This document shows, piece after piece, positions 7,554 through 16,244 of a stretch of DNA of 27,053 bases (the first letter of the stretch is position 1; each line of letters starts with the position of its first letter). Both the position numbers and the translations under genes were made by a program. A model generated the notes under the pieces. It did not search any database, was not told the origin of the DNA, and saw only the letters and a program-made list of their open reading frames with translations. Origin of the DNA: a virus; the IMG/VR virus record IMGVR_UViG_3300030406_003009, positions 1 to 27,053 of that record; one strand, given 5' to 3'.

Positions 7554-9551
7554 TTACTTGAACTCCCGTGCCAAGCTCTGGAACAAAGCAATGTCTGCTT
7601 GCCCCATACCAAGGTTTGCAGCACCACGAGCAAACTCAGTGTCTTCTACCACTGGAGGTGGTGGAGCAGGGGCAGGAGGTGGTGGCCTCATATCACTGTA
7701 TATTCCGTAGGCTTCTTGACCCAGGTATTCTGCTTGTCTTAGGTTTTTCTCTAAATCATTGGCAACATAAGCAGACCCACCAGGCTGGAACATATCTCCG
7801 TATGTACCAAGCTCTTTAGAAAGAGCCCGCTGGCTTTGGAACGGTAGTTGTTCACCACGGCGAAGTGCATCAAAGTATTTTTCAGTAAGCTCTTGAACGC
7901 TCATACCCCTTAGCTCATCCGCAGATAGAGTCCGTGGCCGCTCCACAACTTCTCTACCTCTTGCGGCAATAGGACCAGCGCCGCGCATTGCAGCAGCACC
8001 AAGTGTAAGAAGCTCTTCTTGGGAGAATGGGAAAGCCCCCTCAGCTTCAGCCTCGCTGACAATCTGTTCAACATGCTCTCTTGAGCCCGCTTGCCTTTGA
8101 GCAGCCTCATTCTCCAAACGCAAACGCTCAGACGGATCTCGTGTAATCGTCTCATCTTCCAACTGGAACGCTGGTTGTGGTGCTTCCCAACCCTCAAGCT
8201 GCTGCATAGATGCAAACTCAAGAAGTTGGTTCAACGCCACCTGTTTTTGCTCAGGGGACATCTCGTTGAGTTTGCCCTCTGGAGTGTCAGAAATCAACTG
8301 GCGAGCCTCCTGCACCATCTTGTCCAGATTAGCAAAGCCACCCCTCTTGTTCATGGTTGCAATCTGACCGCCAAGCTGCCAAAGCGTAGGGTTGGCACCG
8401 TCAGGCATTGAAGAACCAAAGCGGTTGTAAGACTGACGAGCCTTTGCCGTTGCTTCATACACAAGGCGCTCGTTTTCACTCATAGCGTTGAGACGATTAC
8501 TTTCTGCTTGAGCAGATGAAAATCTCGCATTAGCTGCTTCCATTCTTCGTTTGTTGTGAGCCCTAAACCTCATTGCTCCAAGAAGCCCACCTCCATATTG
8601 AAGACCCTGACCAACTCCTCGTGTCCTGCGAGCCATCTCTTGCTCAAGCATTGCGTCTAAGTCTGACTCACCAGCACGTTGAGCCTGAGCAGCAGCCAAG
8701 TCAGCCTTCATCTTCTCACGCCTTGCCTTGAGTGCGTTAACCTCCATCTCAGGCAAGAAGTCAAAGGGATCAAAGCCACGGGCTTCTAAGTCATTAGCTA
8801 CTTGCACAGCACCAGCAGCACCAGTTGGAGCAGACTGCACAGTCCGTGCTGCACGAGCACCTTGTGCTTGAACCAATGCGTTGTAGGTTCCAATCTTTGA
8901 TCTGTTGACAGTAGTGTTTTCAAGACCAACAAGGTTTAGTGCAGTACCGTTGATGACGTTTTCATTGATTCCGGCACCAGGGTTTCTGCGTGCAGTTTCC
9001 CTTAGCGTCCTGCGAATACCGTGTGCTGCTGCAAGTCTTGTAGCCTCATCAGCAGTGCCACCCCGCTCAAGACCATACTTAGCAATGTCTTTAGCCAAGT
9101 CAGTGCCCACCCCTCCCATTTGGCTGGTAAGCGAAGCAATCATTTGACTGTCAGGAATGTTTCTGCCTTGAGCACGTTCAAAAGCACTTGCTGTTTCGGC
9201 CTGACCTGTAGACGATTGAGCAAGCCTGCTCTCTACCTTGGTCATTGCATCAGTAGCGCCACGGATAGCAGAGCTTGTAGCCCTTGAACGAGCACGAGCA
9301 GCAGCAGCACGGTTTCTGTCTGACTCTAAAATAAATTGCCTGTCGGCTCTCTCACGAGCATCAGACACCTGTGCCCAGCCTCGGATGTCATCGTCTGCTG
9401 CACGAATAGCGGCCTCAAGGCTTTTGATGTAAGCGTCTTGTTCACCGCGCTCACGAACCAATAGAGCACGAGCCTCGGCACGCTGCTTATCCCAGTAATC
9501 TACAACTGACTTTGCATAGTAGTCAGTAAACATTTGAGCGTTGCTTGGCAT
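7554..9551 (-). CDS. Internal virion protein, middle member of the core set (665 aa)
   Basis: A 665-residue helical protein. Long Ala/Arg/Glu-rich coiled-coil-like stretches occur at about residues 15-120 (YYAKSVVDYWDKQRAEARAL onwards) and 265-360. A Pro-rich patch near the C-terminus (PPPPAPAPPPPVVED, about 632-646) precedes a last helix ending SLAREFK. There is no membrane segment or enzyme motif. It lies between a Gly-zipper protein and the 1771-residue protein, the place taken by gp15 in the T7 order gp14-gp15-gp16; these three form an ejected channel in T7-type phages. Sequence likeness to gp15 is not claimed. It starts at a TAATG junction and ends at TAAATG, so all three core genes are probably translated as a coupled unit. 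Confidence 0.65.
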   Translation of the reverse strand: MPSNAQMFTDYYAKSVVDYWDKQRAEARALLVRERGEQDAYIKSLEAAIRAADDDIRGWAQVSDARERADRQFILESDRNRAAAARARSRATSSAIRGATDAMTKVESRLAQSSTGQAETASAFERAQGRNIPDSQMIASLTSQMGGVGTDLAKDIAKYGLERGGTADEATRLAAAHGIRRTLRETARRNPGAGINENVINGTALNLVGLENTTVNRSKIGTYNALVQAQGARAARTVQSAPTGAAGAVQVANDLEARGFDPFDFLPEMEVNALKARREKMKADLAAAQAQRAGESDLDAMLEQEMARRTRGVGQGLQYGGGLLGAMRFRAHNKRRMEAANARFSSAQAESNRLNAMSENERLVYEATAKARQSYNRFGSSMPDGANPTLWQLGGQIATMNKRGGFANLDKMVQEARQLISDTPEGKLNEMSPEQKQVALNQLLEFASMQQLEGWEAPQPAFQLEDETITRDPSERLRLENEAAQRQAGSREHVEQIVSEAEAEGAFPFSQEELLTLGAAAMRGAGPIAARGREVVERPRTLSADELRGMSVQELTEKYFDALRRGEQLPFQSQRALSKELGTYGDMFQPGGSAYVANDLEKNLRQAEYLGQEAYGIYSDMRPPPPAPAPPPPVVEDTEFARGAANLGMGQADIALFQSLAREFK

Positions 9552-10483
9552 TAGATTTGGCCTCCTGCCCTCATAATGTACTCTCTAAGAACATCAGGAT
9601 TGCCACCAGCCCTGAGCATAAGTTGGTCGATTAGTGCAGGGTCAAGACCTGATCGTAAAAGTGCTGACTCTGCGCTTTCTGCAAGAAACGAAGGACCGAG
9701 AGCACCACCAGCGGGAAACAACCCATCGGCTGCTCTACCAGTACCCATAGGCTGGTTATCGGCTACAACATCAGCCATAGTCTGCTGAAACCCACCGCCA
9801 GAAATCCGTTCAAAGTCAGCGTTTACAGTAGCGGCAGACTGACCCGCTCTTGCAGCTTTGTTCTGTGCTTCAAAAGCAGCAGCAGCATCTTCTTGTTGTT
9901 TGGCCTGCAACTCAATAGCAGCCTCACGTTGGGAAACAAGATTTCCAGCAGTAGACAATTCAGTAGCAAGACCACCAAGAGCATTAATCATTGCTTCTTG
10001 TTCTTGTGCTGCACGCTGTTGTTCAAGTGCCCCAAGCTGTATAAGCTGTTCTTCTTCTGCACGTCGTTGTGCAACGTCGGCTTCTTCTACTCGCTGACGG
10101 GCTTCAGCCATCTCACGACGCTGCTGCGCTGCTTCCTCCTGACCAGCCCTCATAGCTGCCCCGGCACCTACACCTGTCGTAGCAAGCAACGCTGCCTGCT
10201 GTGCCCTCTGAGCTTGCTGTTGTTGACTAAGAGCACCCTGTGCCTTACCCAGCGCCACGTTCATTTCTTCATCTGTAAGCCCAAGCTGGCCAAGCTCTTG
10301 ACGGCGCATAAGCTCTTCCATGCGCTCACGCTGCATACGCTCGGCGTCAGTCTCACCACCCATCAATGCGCCACCAAGTGCGCCAACACCAGCACCGATA
10401 GCTGTGCCAACACCTGGAGCTATAGCCGTTCCAATTGCAGCGCCCGTTGTTGCTCCTTGTGCTCCTGATGTCAATCTACTCAT
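9551..10483 (-). CDS. Internal virion protein with Gly-zipper membrane segment (310 aa)
   Basis: The N-terminus (residues 7-43) is a glycine zipper, with repeated GxxxG/AxxxG spacing in ATTGAAIGTAIAPGVGTAIG and onward to GALMGG. This motif packs membrane helices and can form pores. It is followed by a long Gln/Glu/Ala/Arg-rich coiled coil (about 45-215), then a less ordered Gly/Ala-rich C-terminal part. A small membrane-inserting protein followed by two longer ones is the T7 gp14-gp15-gp16 arrangement, where gp14 makes the outer-membrane channel after ejection; I infer an equal role here. The start at 10483 has AGGA five bases upstream. It ends in TAATG overlap with the 665-residue protein. 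It could also be a scaffold-like assembly factor. Confidence 0.65.
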   Translation of the reverse strand: MSRLTSGAQGATTGAAIGTAIAPGVGTAIGAGVGALGGALMGGETDAERMQRERMEELMRRQELGQLGLTDEEMNVALGKAQGALSQQQQAQRAQQAALLATTGVGAGAAMRAGQEEAAQQRREMAEARQRVEEADVAQRRAEEEQLIQLGALEQQRAAQEQEAMINALGGLATELSTAGNLVSQREAAIELQAKQQEDAAAAFEAQNKAARAGQSAATVNADFERISGGGFQQTMADVVADNQPMGTGRAADGLFPAGGALGPSFLAESAESALLRSGLDPALIDQLMLRAGGNPDVLREYIMRAGGQI

Positions 10484-10489
10484 GTTGTC

Positions 10490-11161
10490 CTACCTGTAAA
10501 ACGCTTCAAGGCTGACCGAGAAATTCATAAGATAACTATAGCGACCCTCGGTTTGGCCTCTAATTGTAATGGTATGCTCTCCTTGCCCAAGACCAGAAGA
10601 CATAAAGAAACCAGACCACACATTCCAGTTGTGGGGTAACCAAAAATCAGATGCTTGATGACTGCCTGAATCTGTAATGTGACGGGTGGCTACTTGTGTT
10701 TGGAATGCCCTGACCCCATCAATGTACACAGATGCTTTTGTAAGTGGCTTCTCGTTAAGACCTTGAACAGACGGTGTGATTGGGTACGCGGTAAACTGAA
10801 ACAATACATCAGCCGTTGCCCTTAAAAAGAAACTTGTGCCGGTGTTTGAAAAAGTTGTTTGTTCTGGGTTGGTAGGCGCTCCTCTTGCAGTGGGGCCATC
10901 TGCAACAAAAGAAAATTCATTCTCATTAGATATAAATCCACCATTCAAACCGCTTACAAAACTGTGCATGTTTACAATGGGGTTGTAGTGTCCTCGCATA
11001 ATGTGCTTTGGTTGAACCCAACCATCAGCAGCCATGTCAGAAACAGCAACACCACCATCAACATAATTTTTCATTTTGTCGAGGTTGTCTTGAACTCCTT
11101 GGCCCCCCGCGTTGGTGGCTAAAATAGCACCTGCTGGCATTGTGACTGGTGTATACGCCAT
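10490..11161 (-). CDS. Fibre-like virion protein, third of a related trio (223 aa)
   Basis: A 223-residue protein. The N-terminal 50 residues are helical and acidic (VQDNLDKMKNYVDGGVAVSD), followed by a beta-rich domain with strands such as SFFLRATADVLFQFTAYP and ASVYIDGVRAFQTQV, closing with GEHTITIRGQTEGRYSYLMN. The closing strand pattern (small residue, x, His, alternating hydrophobics, Arg) recalls GRHEIALRWRF in the 231-residue protein two genes upstream. I read the trio as virion side or tail-fibre proteins that dock by the N-terminus and expose a jelly-roll-type C-terminus. That is inference; no receptor motif is visible. It starts at a TAATG junction. Base composition is more AT-rich than the packaging genes. 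Confidence 0.55.
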   Translation of the reverse strand: MAYTPVTMPAGAILATNAGGQGVQDNLDKMKNYVDGGVAVSDMAADGWVQPKHIMRGHYNPIVNMHSFVSGLNGGFISNENEFSFVADGPTARGAPTNPEQTTFSNTGTSFFLRATADVLFQFTAYPITPSVQGLNEKPLTKASVYIDGVRAFQTQVATRHITDSGSHQASDFWLPHNWNVWSGFFMSSGLGQGEHTITIRGQTEGRYSYLMNFSVSLEAFYR

Positions 11162-12057
11162 TAGCTATCCCCCCTCATAACCATGATACTAAGCTGTCCG
11201 TTTGACATAGTAAAATCAAACGTAGTGCCAGACCCTGGAATTTCCATGAGGCTTGCCGCATATCGATCAGCACCCCATGTCGGAACATAAAGCTGTCTGT
11301 CTCCTTGGTAAACCATTGGCCCACGACCGTACAATCTAAGCTCATAAACCGTGTATGCTTGAGTAGCTACATGGCTCCATGAACCATGAACCATGCGTTC
11401 AGGCCATGAATCACCAGAATCCGCCTCCCCTTCCATTGAAACAAATGAGATTGAATCCGTCTTTGCGTTCGAGTTGTTGAATGTCACACCTGCGCTTGGG
11501 CCAAAGTTGTTGACAAGGTTTACCTCGTTTGGAAACATCTCATGCGTTCCTGCACCTGTTAGTTTCCAAGTGGGGAAAATCACTAAGCCAATACCGTCAG
11601 CAGGATTTCCTTCTTTTCCAACCCCAACACTGTTGTCCCCACAAGAAGCAAACCCCGCATCGCTATGTTTTTTTAGGTAAATCGTATAATGAATGCGAAT
11701 CAGGTCACCAGACGCAATGGCAAGGTGGCCGCCAGGAAGACCAGTAAAACTGATAACAAGATCTGGATTGGCCCCACCATTCAACTCAAACTTCTGAGTT
11801 CCGTTCTGTGCAGAATAGGTTGTATCTACAATAGCGCCGGAGTTTAGGTTGTCAGTTGCACTCAAATAAACCACTGGTTCCATGCGACCAATAGAGTACG
11901 CATGAGTTGTAAGTTGACGAGTATCAATGCCTTCTGACCTTACGTTCTCTTCATTGATAGAACCAGTTGCTGTAGCCACAGCAGAGAACTTGTTGTTGGC
12001 ATCGGTGCGATTGGTGGTTTCACCGGCTTCAAAGTTGGTTGTGCTGATTGTGCTCAT
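11161..12057 (-). CDS. Fibre-like virion protein, second of a related trio (298 aa)
   Basis: A 298-residue protein. The N-terminus (1-50) has the pattern TTNRTDANNKFSAVATATGS followed by INEENVRSEGIDTRQL. This parallels DADEFNNSFNAFKGEINGG followed by LDRENLPNGSISNDEL in the 231-residue neighbour: an Asn-rich helix, then I/L-x-x-EN, then a Gly-Ile/Ser-Ile turn. The body is beta-rich, with strands such as DLIRIHYTIYLKK, TVYELRLYGRGPMVYQ and GQLSIMVMRG. The shared N-terminal module probably attaches the proteins to the same virion site and the differing C-terminal domains face outward. TAATG overlaps on both sides couple it to its relatives. Receptor binding is likely but not shown by the sequence. 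Confidence 0.55.
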   Translation of the reverse strand: MSTISTTNFEAGETTNRTDANNKFSAVATATGSINEENVRSEGIDTRQLTTHAYSIGRMEPVVYLSATDNLNSGAIVDTTYSAQNGTQKFELNGGANPDLVISFTGLPGGHLAIASGDLIRIHYTIYLKKHSDAGFASCGDNSVGVGKEGNPADGIGLVIFPTWKLTGAGTHEMFPNEVNLVNNFGPSAGVTFNNSNAKTDSISFVSMEGEADSGDSWPERMVHGSWSHVATQAYTVYELRLYGRGPMVYQGDRQLYVPTWGADRYAASLMEIPGSGTTFDFTMSNGQLSIMVMRGDS

Positions 12058-12752
12058 TATCGATACCTGTTGACGACTGTGATCTGACCACCATCATAAT
12101 AAAAGATAGGTCTTGCAAATTCAGAGCCAGATGTTGGTGCTGTTATTGTGCTTTTGTCTGGATTAGCAGAAAACCTCCACCGCAGTGCAATTTCATGCCG
12201 TCCTGTAGTAATAGGAATGTCTGCGACTAAATGAACCTGACCTACATTTTGGTAATGGCGACCACTTGTAACAACAGTATTGCCATCAAGTGCTATTTCA
12301 AACTGACACCATCCTTGCTGATTTGCGGCAGCCCTGGCAACGCCTTGGGTCGCAACATGGTTTCGTAGCCAATACCAGCCATTGTATTCAATGTGAAGCA
12401 TTCCTTCTTGATACAACGAATTAATCTTTTGGTTGTTGTTGGTTACCCAACCACCCGTATAGTTGTTGTAGTTCGTACAACGAAATTGCTGGTTAACAGC
12501 ACCGGCACCAGCATCATTTAGCCAGGTTGCGGTAGCTAAAACAGTGTCTTGCATCCGAATGCCTGCTTCAACAGAGTACTTGACCATTGCATTAGAAGCC
12601 AACTCATCGTTAGATATGCTGCCATTAGGCAGGTTCTCCCTATCTAATCCTCCGTTGATCTCACCCTTGAATGCGTTGAATGAGTTATTAAACTCGTCAG
12701 CATCAAGGATGTTGCCACTACGGTGTTCACCTTCTGTCCACTTGAATGCCAT
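12057..12752 (-). CDS. Fibre-like virion protein, first of a related trio (231 aa)
   Basis: A 231-residue protein that starts MAFKWTEGEHRSGNILDADE, followed by an Asn/Phe-rich helix (FNNSFNAFKGEINGG) and the linker ENLPNGSISNDELA, ending at about residue 53. The C-terminal beta domain holds IEYNGWYWLRNHVATQG, WCQFEIALDGNTVVTSG and GRHEIALRWRFSANPD, a texture like collar-domain and fibre-tip jelly rolls. Its N-terminus lines up with that of the next gene downstream, so the two look like paralogues with exchanged C-termini. It begins at a TAATG overlap with the nozzle gene, fitting a part mounted on the tail nozzle. No enzymatic motif is visible. Confidence 0.55.
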   Translation of the reverse strand: MAFKWTEGEHRSGNILDADEFNNSFNAFKGEINGGLDRENLPNGSISNDELASNAMVKYSVEAGIRMQDTVLATATWLNDAGAGAVNQQFRCTNYNNYTGGWVTNNNQKINSLYQEGMLHIEYNGWYWLRNHVATQGVARAAANQQGWCQFEIALDGNTVVTSGRHYQNVGQVHLVADIPITTGRHEIALRWRFSANPDKSTITAPTSGSEFARPIFYYDGGQITVVNRYR

Positions 12753-14905
12753 TAGCGTTTGCCCTTGATGGTGTGGGTCTTGTTGGCTGCGAACTCCAGC
12801 GAGTACCCTACGAGAACCATGTCGTTGTTTGTCTCTACCTCAAAGGCAAAGAACGAAGCTGCACCCAGTGCAATCGGGTAGCGAATCGTAGTGAAGAACG
12901 GGTCTTCCCACACAGCAGTGTCCCATACCCCTGTGTCAAACACACCCTGATCTACATGGTCTGCACGCTGCATCTTCTCACCAGAAGACGTTGTGCCGTT
13001 GTAGTCGAAGTCTTTGTAGTAGGTAATGGGTATGGCGTTGTCGCCCTTGGTCATCACATGCAAGTACAGGTACTTGACAAACTTCTTCTGCGCTGCCTTG
13101 CCCATGTCCATCCAGTTGGACTTATAGGTGCTAATAGGCGCAGCCCTTGGTGTAGCAGTGTCTCCACCAGTAACTGTGTATCCAGCCTGTCTTGCTCTGG
13201 AGATAACAAACAAGCCAGTCTCCCAAGTAGAAGGTACACCGCTTGGCTTGCCAGTATTGTGTCCGAACACAAGCTCACCATTCTGGTCAGCAGCAATACA
13301 ACCCACCGGAAAGCTTGTACGAGTAGACCATGCGTTCTTGTCTACATGGTACACAAGACCAAACGATGGTTTCTCTTCCCCGTCCACAGGCATGTAGCAG
13401 TGCCACTCACGCCACTTAGGGCTGTAAGTAGCAGATGCTCGGGCCAACAGTGCAGGATTGAACCGCTTCTCGGTCTTGACCAGGTTGGTGGTCATCTTCT
13501 CAATCTGAACTTGAGAGCCACCATCAAGGCCACCGTAGATTCGGTAGACACCATCGTTGCCCAAGAACATAATGCCAACGCCAGGAACAGCACTCACCGA
13601 GTTGATTGCCCTGCAACCAATACCTTGGATAAACGGAACAACATTGAAACCGTTAGCAGGATCTCCACGAACCAACTCGATGGATGACTCACGAAACAGG
13701 ATCAAGCTGTTGTAGTAGGCAAACATACCAGTGACATCACCACCATCTCGCACTCCTACATCAAAGTAGTCAGAGGCAGAAAATGAATCGGGATTCAGTG
13801 GATTTGAATAGTAGATTCGAGTAGGGTCAGCTTGACCACCATCAAGAAACAAGCAGTTTTTAAAGGTAGCTGCGAACCTGGCACCAGGGCACGGAAACAA
13901 AACACTCTCTGTTTCTAAAGGTGCAAGAGTCACCAAGAACTGGTCTGACGTGTAGTCTATGTATGTATCTTCTACATTGTTTTTTATTTCGCCAACAAAA
14001 TAATATCTGGCCGATATTTCTGATCCATCTCCAAGGTTTTTAGTCCTATAAATTCTTCTTGCAACTGTGCCCGCAGGACCAATAGGAAGACCCTCAAGAA
14101 ACACGCCTTGTCTTTTTTGCAATGAAACACCCGAAGGCGTAACCCAGCTTGCATTTTCAGATGATGGAGACAAAGGGCTTTCACTGCCGGTTTCGCTTAC
14201 AAAAGAAACCTTCCATCTATAGGTATTTTGAGCGTCTGCCGTAAGAGACCCAAGGCCATAAATATCATCAAAACCAAAAGGCAAGCCCGCGTTTTGAACA
14301 TTGGAGGAAGCTCCGCCAGAAAGCTCATTGTAAAACTTAATCCATTGATAACGACCTTCTCCAGTACCGGAAAGGCCAGAGGGGTCGGGAGTCCAAGGCC
14401 TTACTGTTCCGGGCACTGCCTCCCAACCAAGACGACGAACTTGATTGTTCTCCTTTTCACCATCAAACTTCAGCGGCTTGTCATGGCCGTTGACAATAAT
14501 GAGGTATCTACCAAACGGTTCGTAGTCGGTAACAGGCTCGTTCAACGTAGGAATCCTACGGAACCGATCAATGTCTACAATGCCACCACCAGAACCTGTG
14601 TTGCCTACCAAGTAGCTTAGATCACATCTATTGGTTCCAACATTCTCTGCTTCGTACAAGTAAAACGTGCGAGCACCATTGTGTGTGCTCCACACATACA
14701 AGCTATGAACCCGCCTTTCTAAAATAAAAGGCAGGTACAACGCAGTATTTGGAAAAAACTTTTCGTAGCCAATCCGGTTGTCCCAGCCACCCGTAGCAGG
14801 ATCTACAGTAAAATTTTCTACTTTGGTTGCAGACCCGTTTGCTTGTGGCAGAAGCTCATCTACACCACCAAGTCTTGGAACTTCAAGCTTGAGCCTTGGA
14901 TCCAT
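12752..14905 (-). CDS. Tail nozzle / tail tubular protein (T7 gp12- or P22 gp10-like)
   Basis: A 717-residue beta-rich protein. Hallmarks of podovirus nozzle proteins are visible: an N-terminal motif GGVDELLPQANGSATKVENF (residues 13-32) that introduces the first blade, a repeated WxxxxG/YLIIVNGHDKPLKFDG strand set (134-149), and the block CLFLDGGQADPTRIYYSNPL (351-370) with DSFSASDYFDVG and SLILFRESSIELV after it. A fibronectin-like module with Y-W-K-V-S-F...ESPLSP...RRIYRT...YIDY is inserted at about 228-318. The family forms the hexameric tail tube that closes the portal exit and carries fibres. The gene lies directly after the adaptor gene, as in most podoviruses, and is coupled by TAATG to the first fibre-like gene. 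I am confident of the role, less so of which subfamily it is closest to. Confidence 0.8.
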   Translation of the reverse strand: MDPRLKLEVPRLGGVDELLPQANGSATKVENFTVDPATGGWDNRIGYEKFFPNTALYLPFILERRVHSLYVWSTHNGARTFYLYEAENVGTNRCDLSYLVGNTGSGGGIVDIDRFRRIPTLNEPVTDYEPFGRYLIIVNGHDKPLKFDGEKENNQVRRLGWEAVPGTVRPWTPDPSGLSGTGEGRYQWIKFYNELSGGASSNVQNAGLPFGFDDIYGLGSLTADAQNTYRWKVSFVSETGSESPLSPSSENASWVTPSGVSLQKRQGVFLEGLPIGPAGTVARRIYRTKNLGDGSEISARYYFVGEIKNNVEDTYIDYTSDQFLVTLAPLETESVLFPCPGARFAATFKNCLFLDGGQADPTRIYYSNPLNPDSFSASDYFDVGVRDGGDVTGMFAYYNSLILFRESSIELVRGDPANGFNVVPFIQGIGCRAINSVSAVPGVGIMFLGNDGVYRIYGGLDGGSQVQIEKMTTNLVKTEKRFNPALLARASATYSPKWREWHCYMPVDGEEKPSFGLVYHVDKNAWSTRTSFPVGCIAADQNGELVFGHNTGKPSGVPSTWETGLFVISRARQAGYTVTGGDTATPRAAPISTYKSNWMDMGKAAQKKFVKYLYLHVMTKGDNAIPITYYKDFDYNGTTSSGEKMQRADHVDQGVFDTGVWDTAVWEDPFFTTIRYPIALGAASFFAFEVETNNDMVLVGYSLEFAANKTHTIKGKR

Positions 14906-14908
14906 GGA

Positions 14909-16174
14909 TTAGCCTCTGTGCGTTAGAGATGTCTGAGAAGTGTAGCGAACCTGAGACTCACGGTAACCCTGCTTGATCCACACACCAGCCCCCTCGGACA
15001 GATAGGTGTTCTCTATCCGTAGAAGCTCTGTATCCGCTTTGCGTCGGTAAAGCTCTGAGTGCTGCAAGTTGTCGTGCTTTACAAAAAGTTCCTGACAAGC
15101 CCTGTAGACCAGATAGCGGTGGTGAGCAGGCGGAAACTCAGGGACATCGGTGTCCTCAATGAGTCGATCAGGACGGTACACAAAGCGTACCTCCACCAAG
15201 TAATCGTCATCCTGCCGAGGGTAGAGACGAACTCGTTTGTAGTGGCCATCGTTTTCAGGCAGTCTACGAGCATTAGTTAGGTGGTCAACAGCTACGTTTA
15301 GATCATCAATAGTTGTTGTAGTCTCATTGATGTCTGCATTAGTTACCTGATAAAAAGCGCTATTCGTTGTTGTCCTAAGATAAAAGCGTTTAAAAATGCC
15401 TGAGTTGGTTCCTGTGTTTTGAATGTTTGAAAGATCCAACTGCCAATTGCCAGTAGTGCCTGTAGCAGTAGCTACTGGAGATGGGGCGCTTTCTTTGTTC
15501 TTGTGAACAAATGTGTATTGAACATAATAAGTTCCTACCGTTGACCATCTGGTTCCTGATCCATCAGCATCAAGAACAGGCTGCAACACAGGCTGTGTCA
15601 TGGTCACATCATCATAGATAAGCCAATCAGTAGGCAGCCCAGTGGAGCTAAGGAGCAGGGAATACTCCTCGTCACGAGCACGGGACAGGTAATCAAAGTG
15701 AGCCTGCGTTCCTGCGGTGGGGCTACGAATCCCAATGGAGAGCACCTCGTTGCAGTCTTCAGGCATGTCGACAAACCGCTGCTTGATAACGGCTGTGACG
15801 TTGGGCTTGTTTTGAGTAGAAGAAAAACCCTCAAGATACAAGACACCAGCCGTTGACTTGGCAATGACGTACTCGCCAGTGTTGGCTGCGTCTGCATCTT
15901 TAATCTCAACAATCGCACCTTCCATCCAGTCTAAGAATGGGTTGGATGCACTGGTGATTGTGTTCTGGCCTGCGTTGATGACGCCATCTGTGACCGTCAC
16001 ATCCTTATAGACTTGTACTTCCTCAGTCTCTTGGGCAAACTTCCAGGGACGGTCAGTGAAGAAGTCTAAGTAGAGTTCATTCAGAATGCGTGTGACCTCA
16101 TCTCTGTAGGTCTGCACGTTGGGGTCGTAGTCTACAATAGACCCAACCATGTCTCTCATCTCAGCGAGGTTCAT
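14909..16174 (-). CDS. Head-to-tail adaptor / tail tubular A-like protein
   Basis: A 421-residue protein. An N-terminal helical part (MNLAEMRDMVGSIVDYDPNV, then RILNELYLDFFTDRPWKFAQ) and a C-terminal helical part (HRYLVYRACQELFVKHDNLQ, about 352-371) surround a beta-rich middle. That is the architecture of the T7 gp11 and P22 gp4 adaptor groups, whose N- and C-terminal helices clasp the portal. A fibronectin-like module (about 213-293, YYVQYTF...ESAPSP...FKRFYLRTTT...TTIDDL) sits inside. I chose ATG at 16174 because GGAG lies five bases upstream; a TTG start at 16189 would add five residues and lacks that site. Lying between capsid/decoration and nozzle genes, it should link portal to nozzle. 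Confidence 0.75.
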   Translation of the reverse strand: MNLAEMRDMVGSIVDYDPNVQTYRDEVTRILNELYLDFFTDRPWKFAQETEEVQVYKDVTVTDGVINAGQNTITSASNPFLDWMEGAIVEIKDADAANTGEYVIAKSTAGVLYLEGFSSTQNKPNVTAVIKQRFVDMPEDCNEVLSIGIRSPTAGTQAHFDYLSRARDEEYSLLLSSTGLPTDWLIYDDVTMTQPVLQPVLDADGSGTRWSTVGTYYVQYTFVHKNKESAPSPVATATGTTGNWQLDLSNIQNTGTNSGIFKRFYLRTTTNSAFYQVTNADINETTTTIDDLNVAVDHLTNARRLPENDGHYKRVRLYPRQDDDYLVEVRFVYRPDRLIEDTDVPEFPPAHHRYLVYRACQELFVKHDNLQHSELYRRKADTELLRIENTYLSEGAGVWIKQGYRESQVRYTSQTSLTHRG

Positions 16175-16192
16175 CAGAACTCCATGCAAATA

Positions 16193-16220
16193 GGGCGAGC
16201 ACCCAAGTGGATGCCCGCCC
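16193..16220 (-). terminator. Terminator- or attenuator-like hairpin after the capsid/decoration genes
   Basis: In the leftward RNA, GGGCGGGCA (16220-16212) pairs with UGCUCGCCC (16201-16193) over nine base pairs including one G-U, with a ten-base loop, and is followed by UAUUUG. The G-U pair forms only in the minus-strand RNA; in plus-strand RNA it would be an A-C mismatch, which supports leftward function. The trailing U-tract is short, so leaky termination or attenuation is more likely than a full stop. Its place after the capsid and decoration genes matches the late terminator of T7, which follows the capsid gene. Confidence 0.45.
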
Positions 16221-16244
16221 CAAGATTAGCACGCGGGCTGTAGT

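Noticed and set aside
12746-13687. Plus-strand open frame (313 codons) antisense to the nozzle gene
   Set aside because: Shadow of the nozzle coding sequence; the product is rich in Cys, Arg and Val in a way typical of antisense frames.
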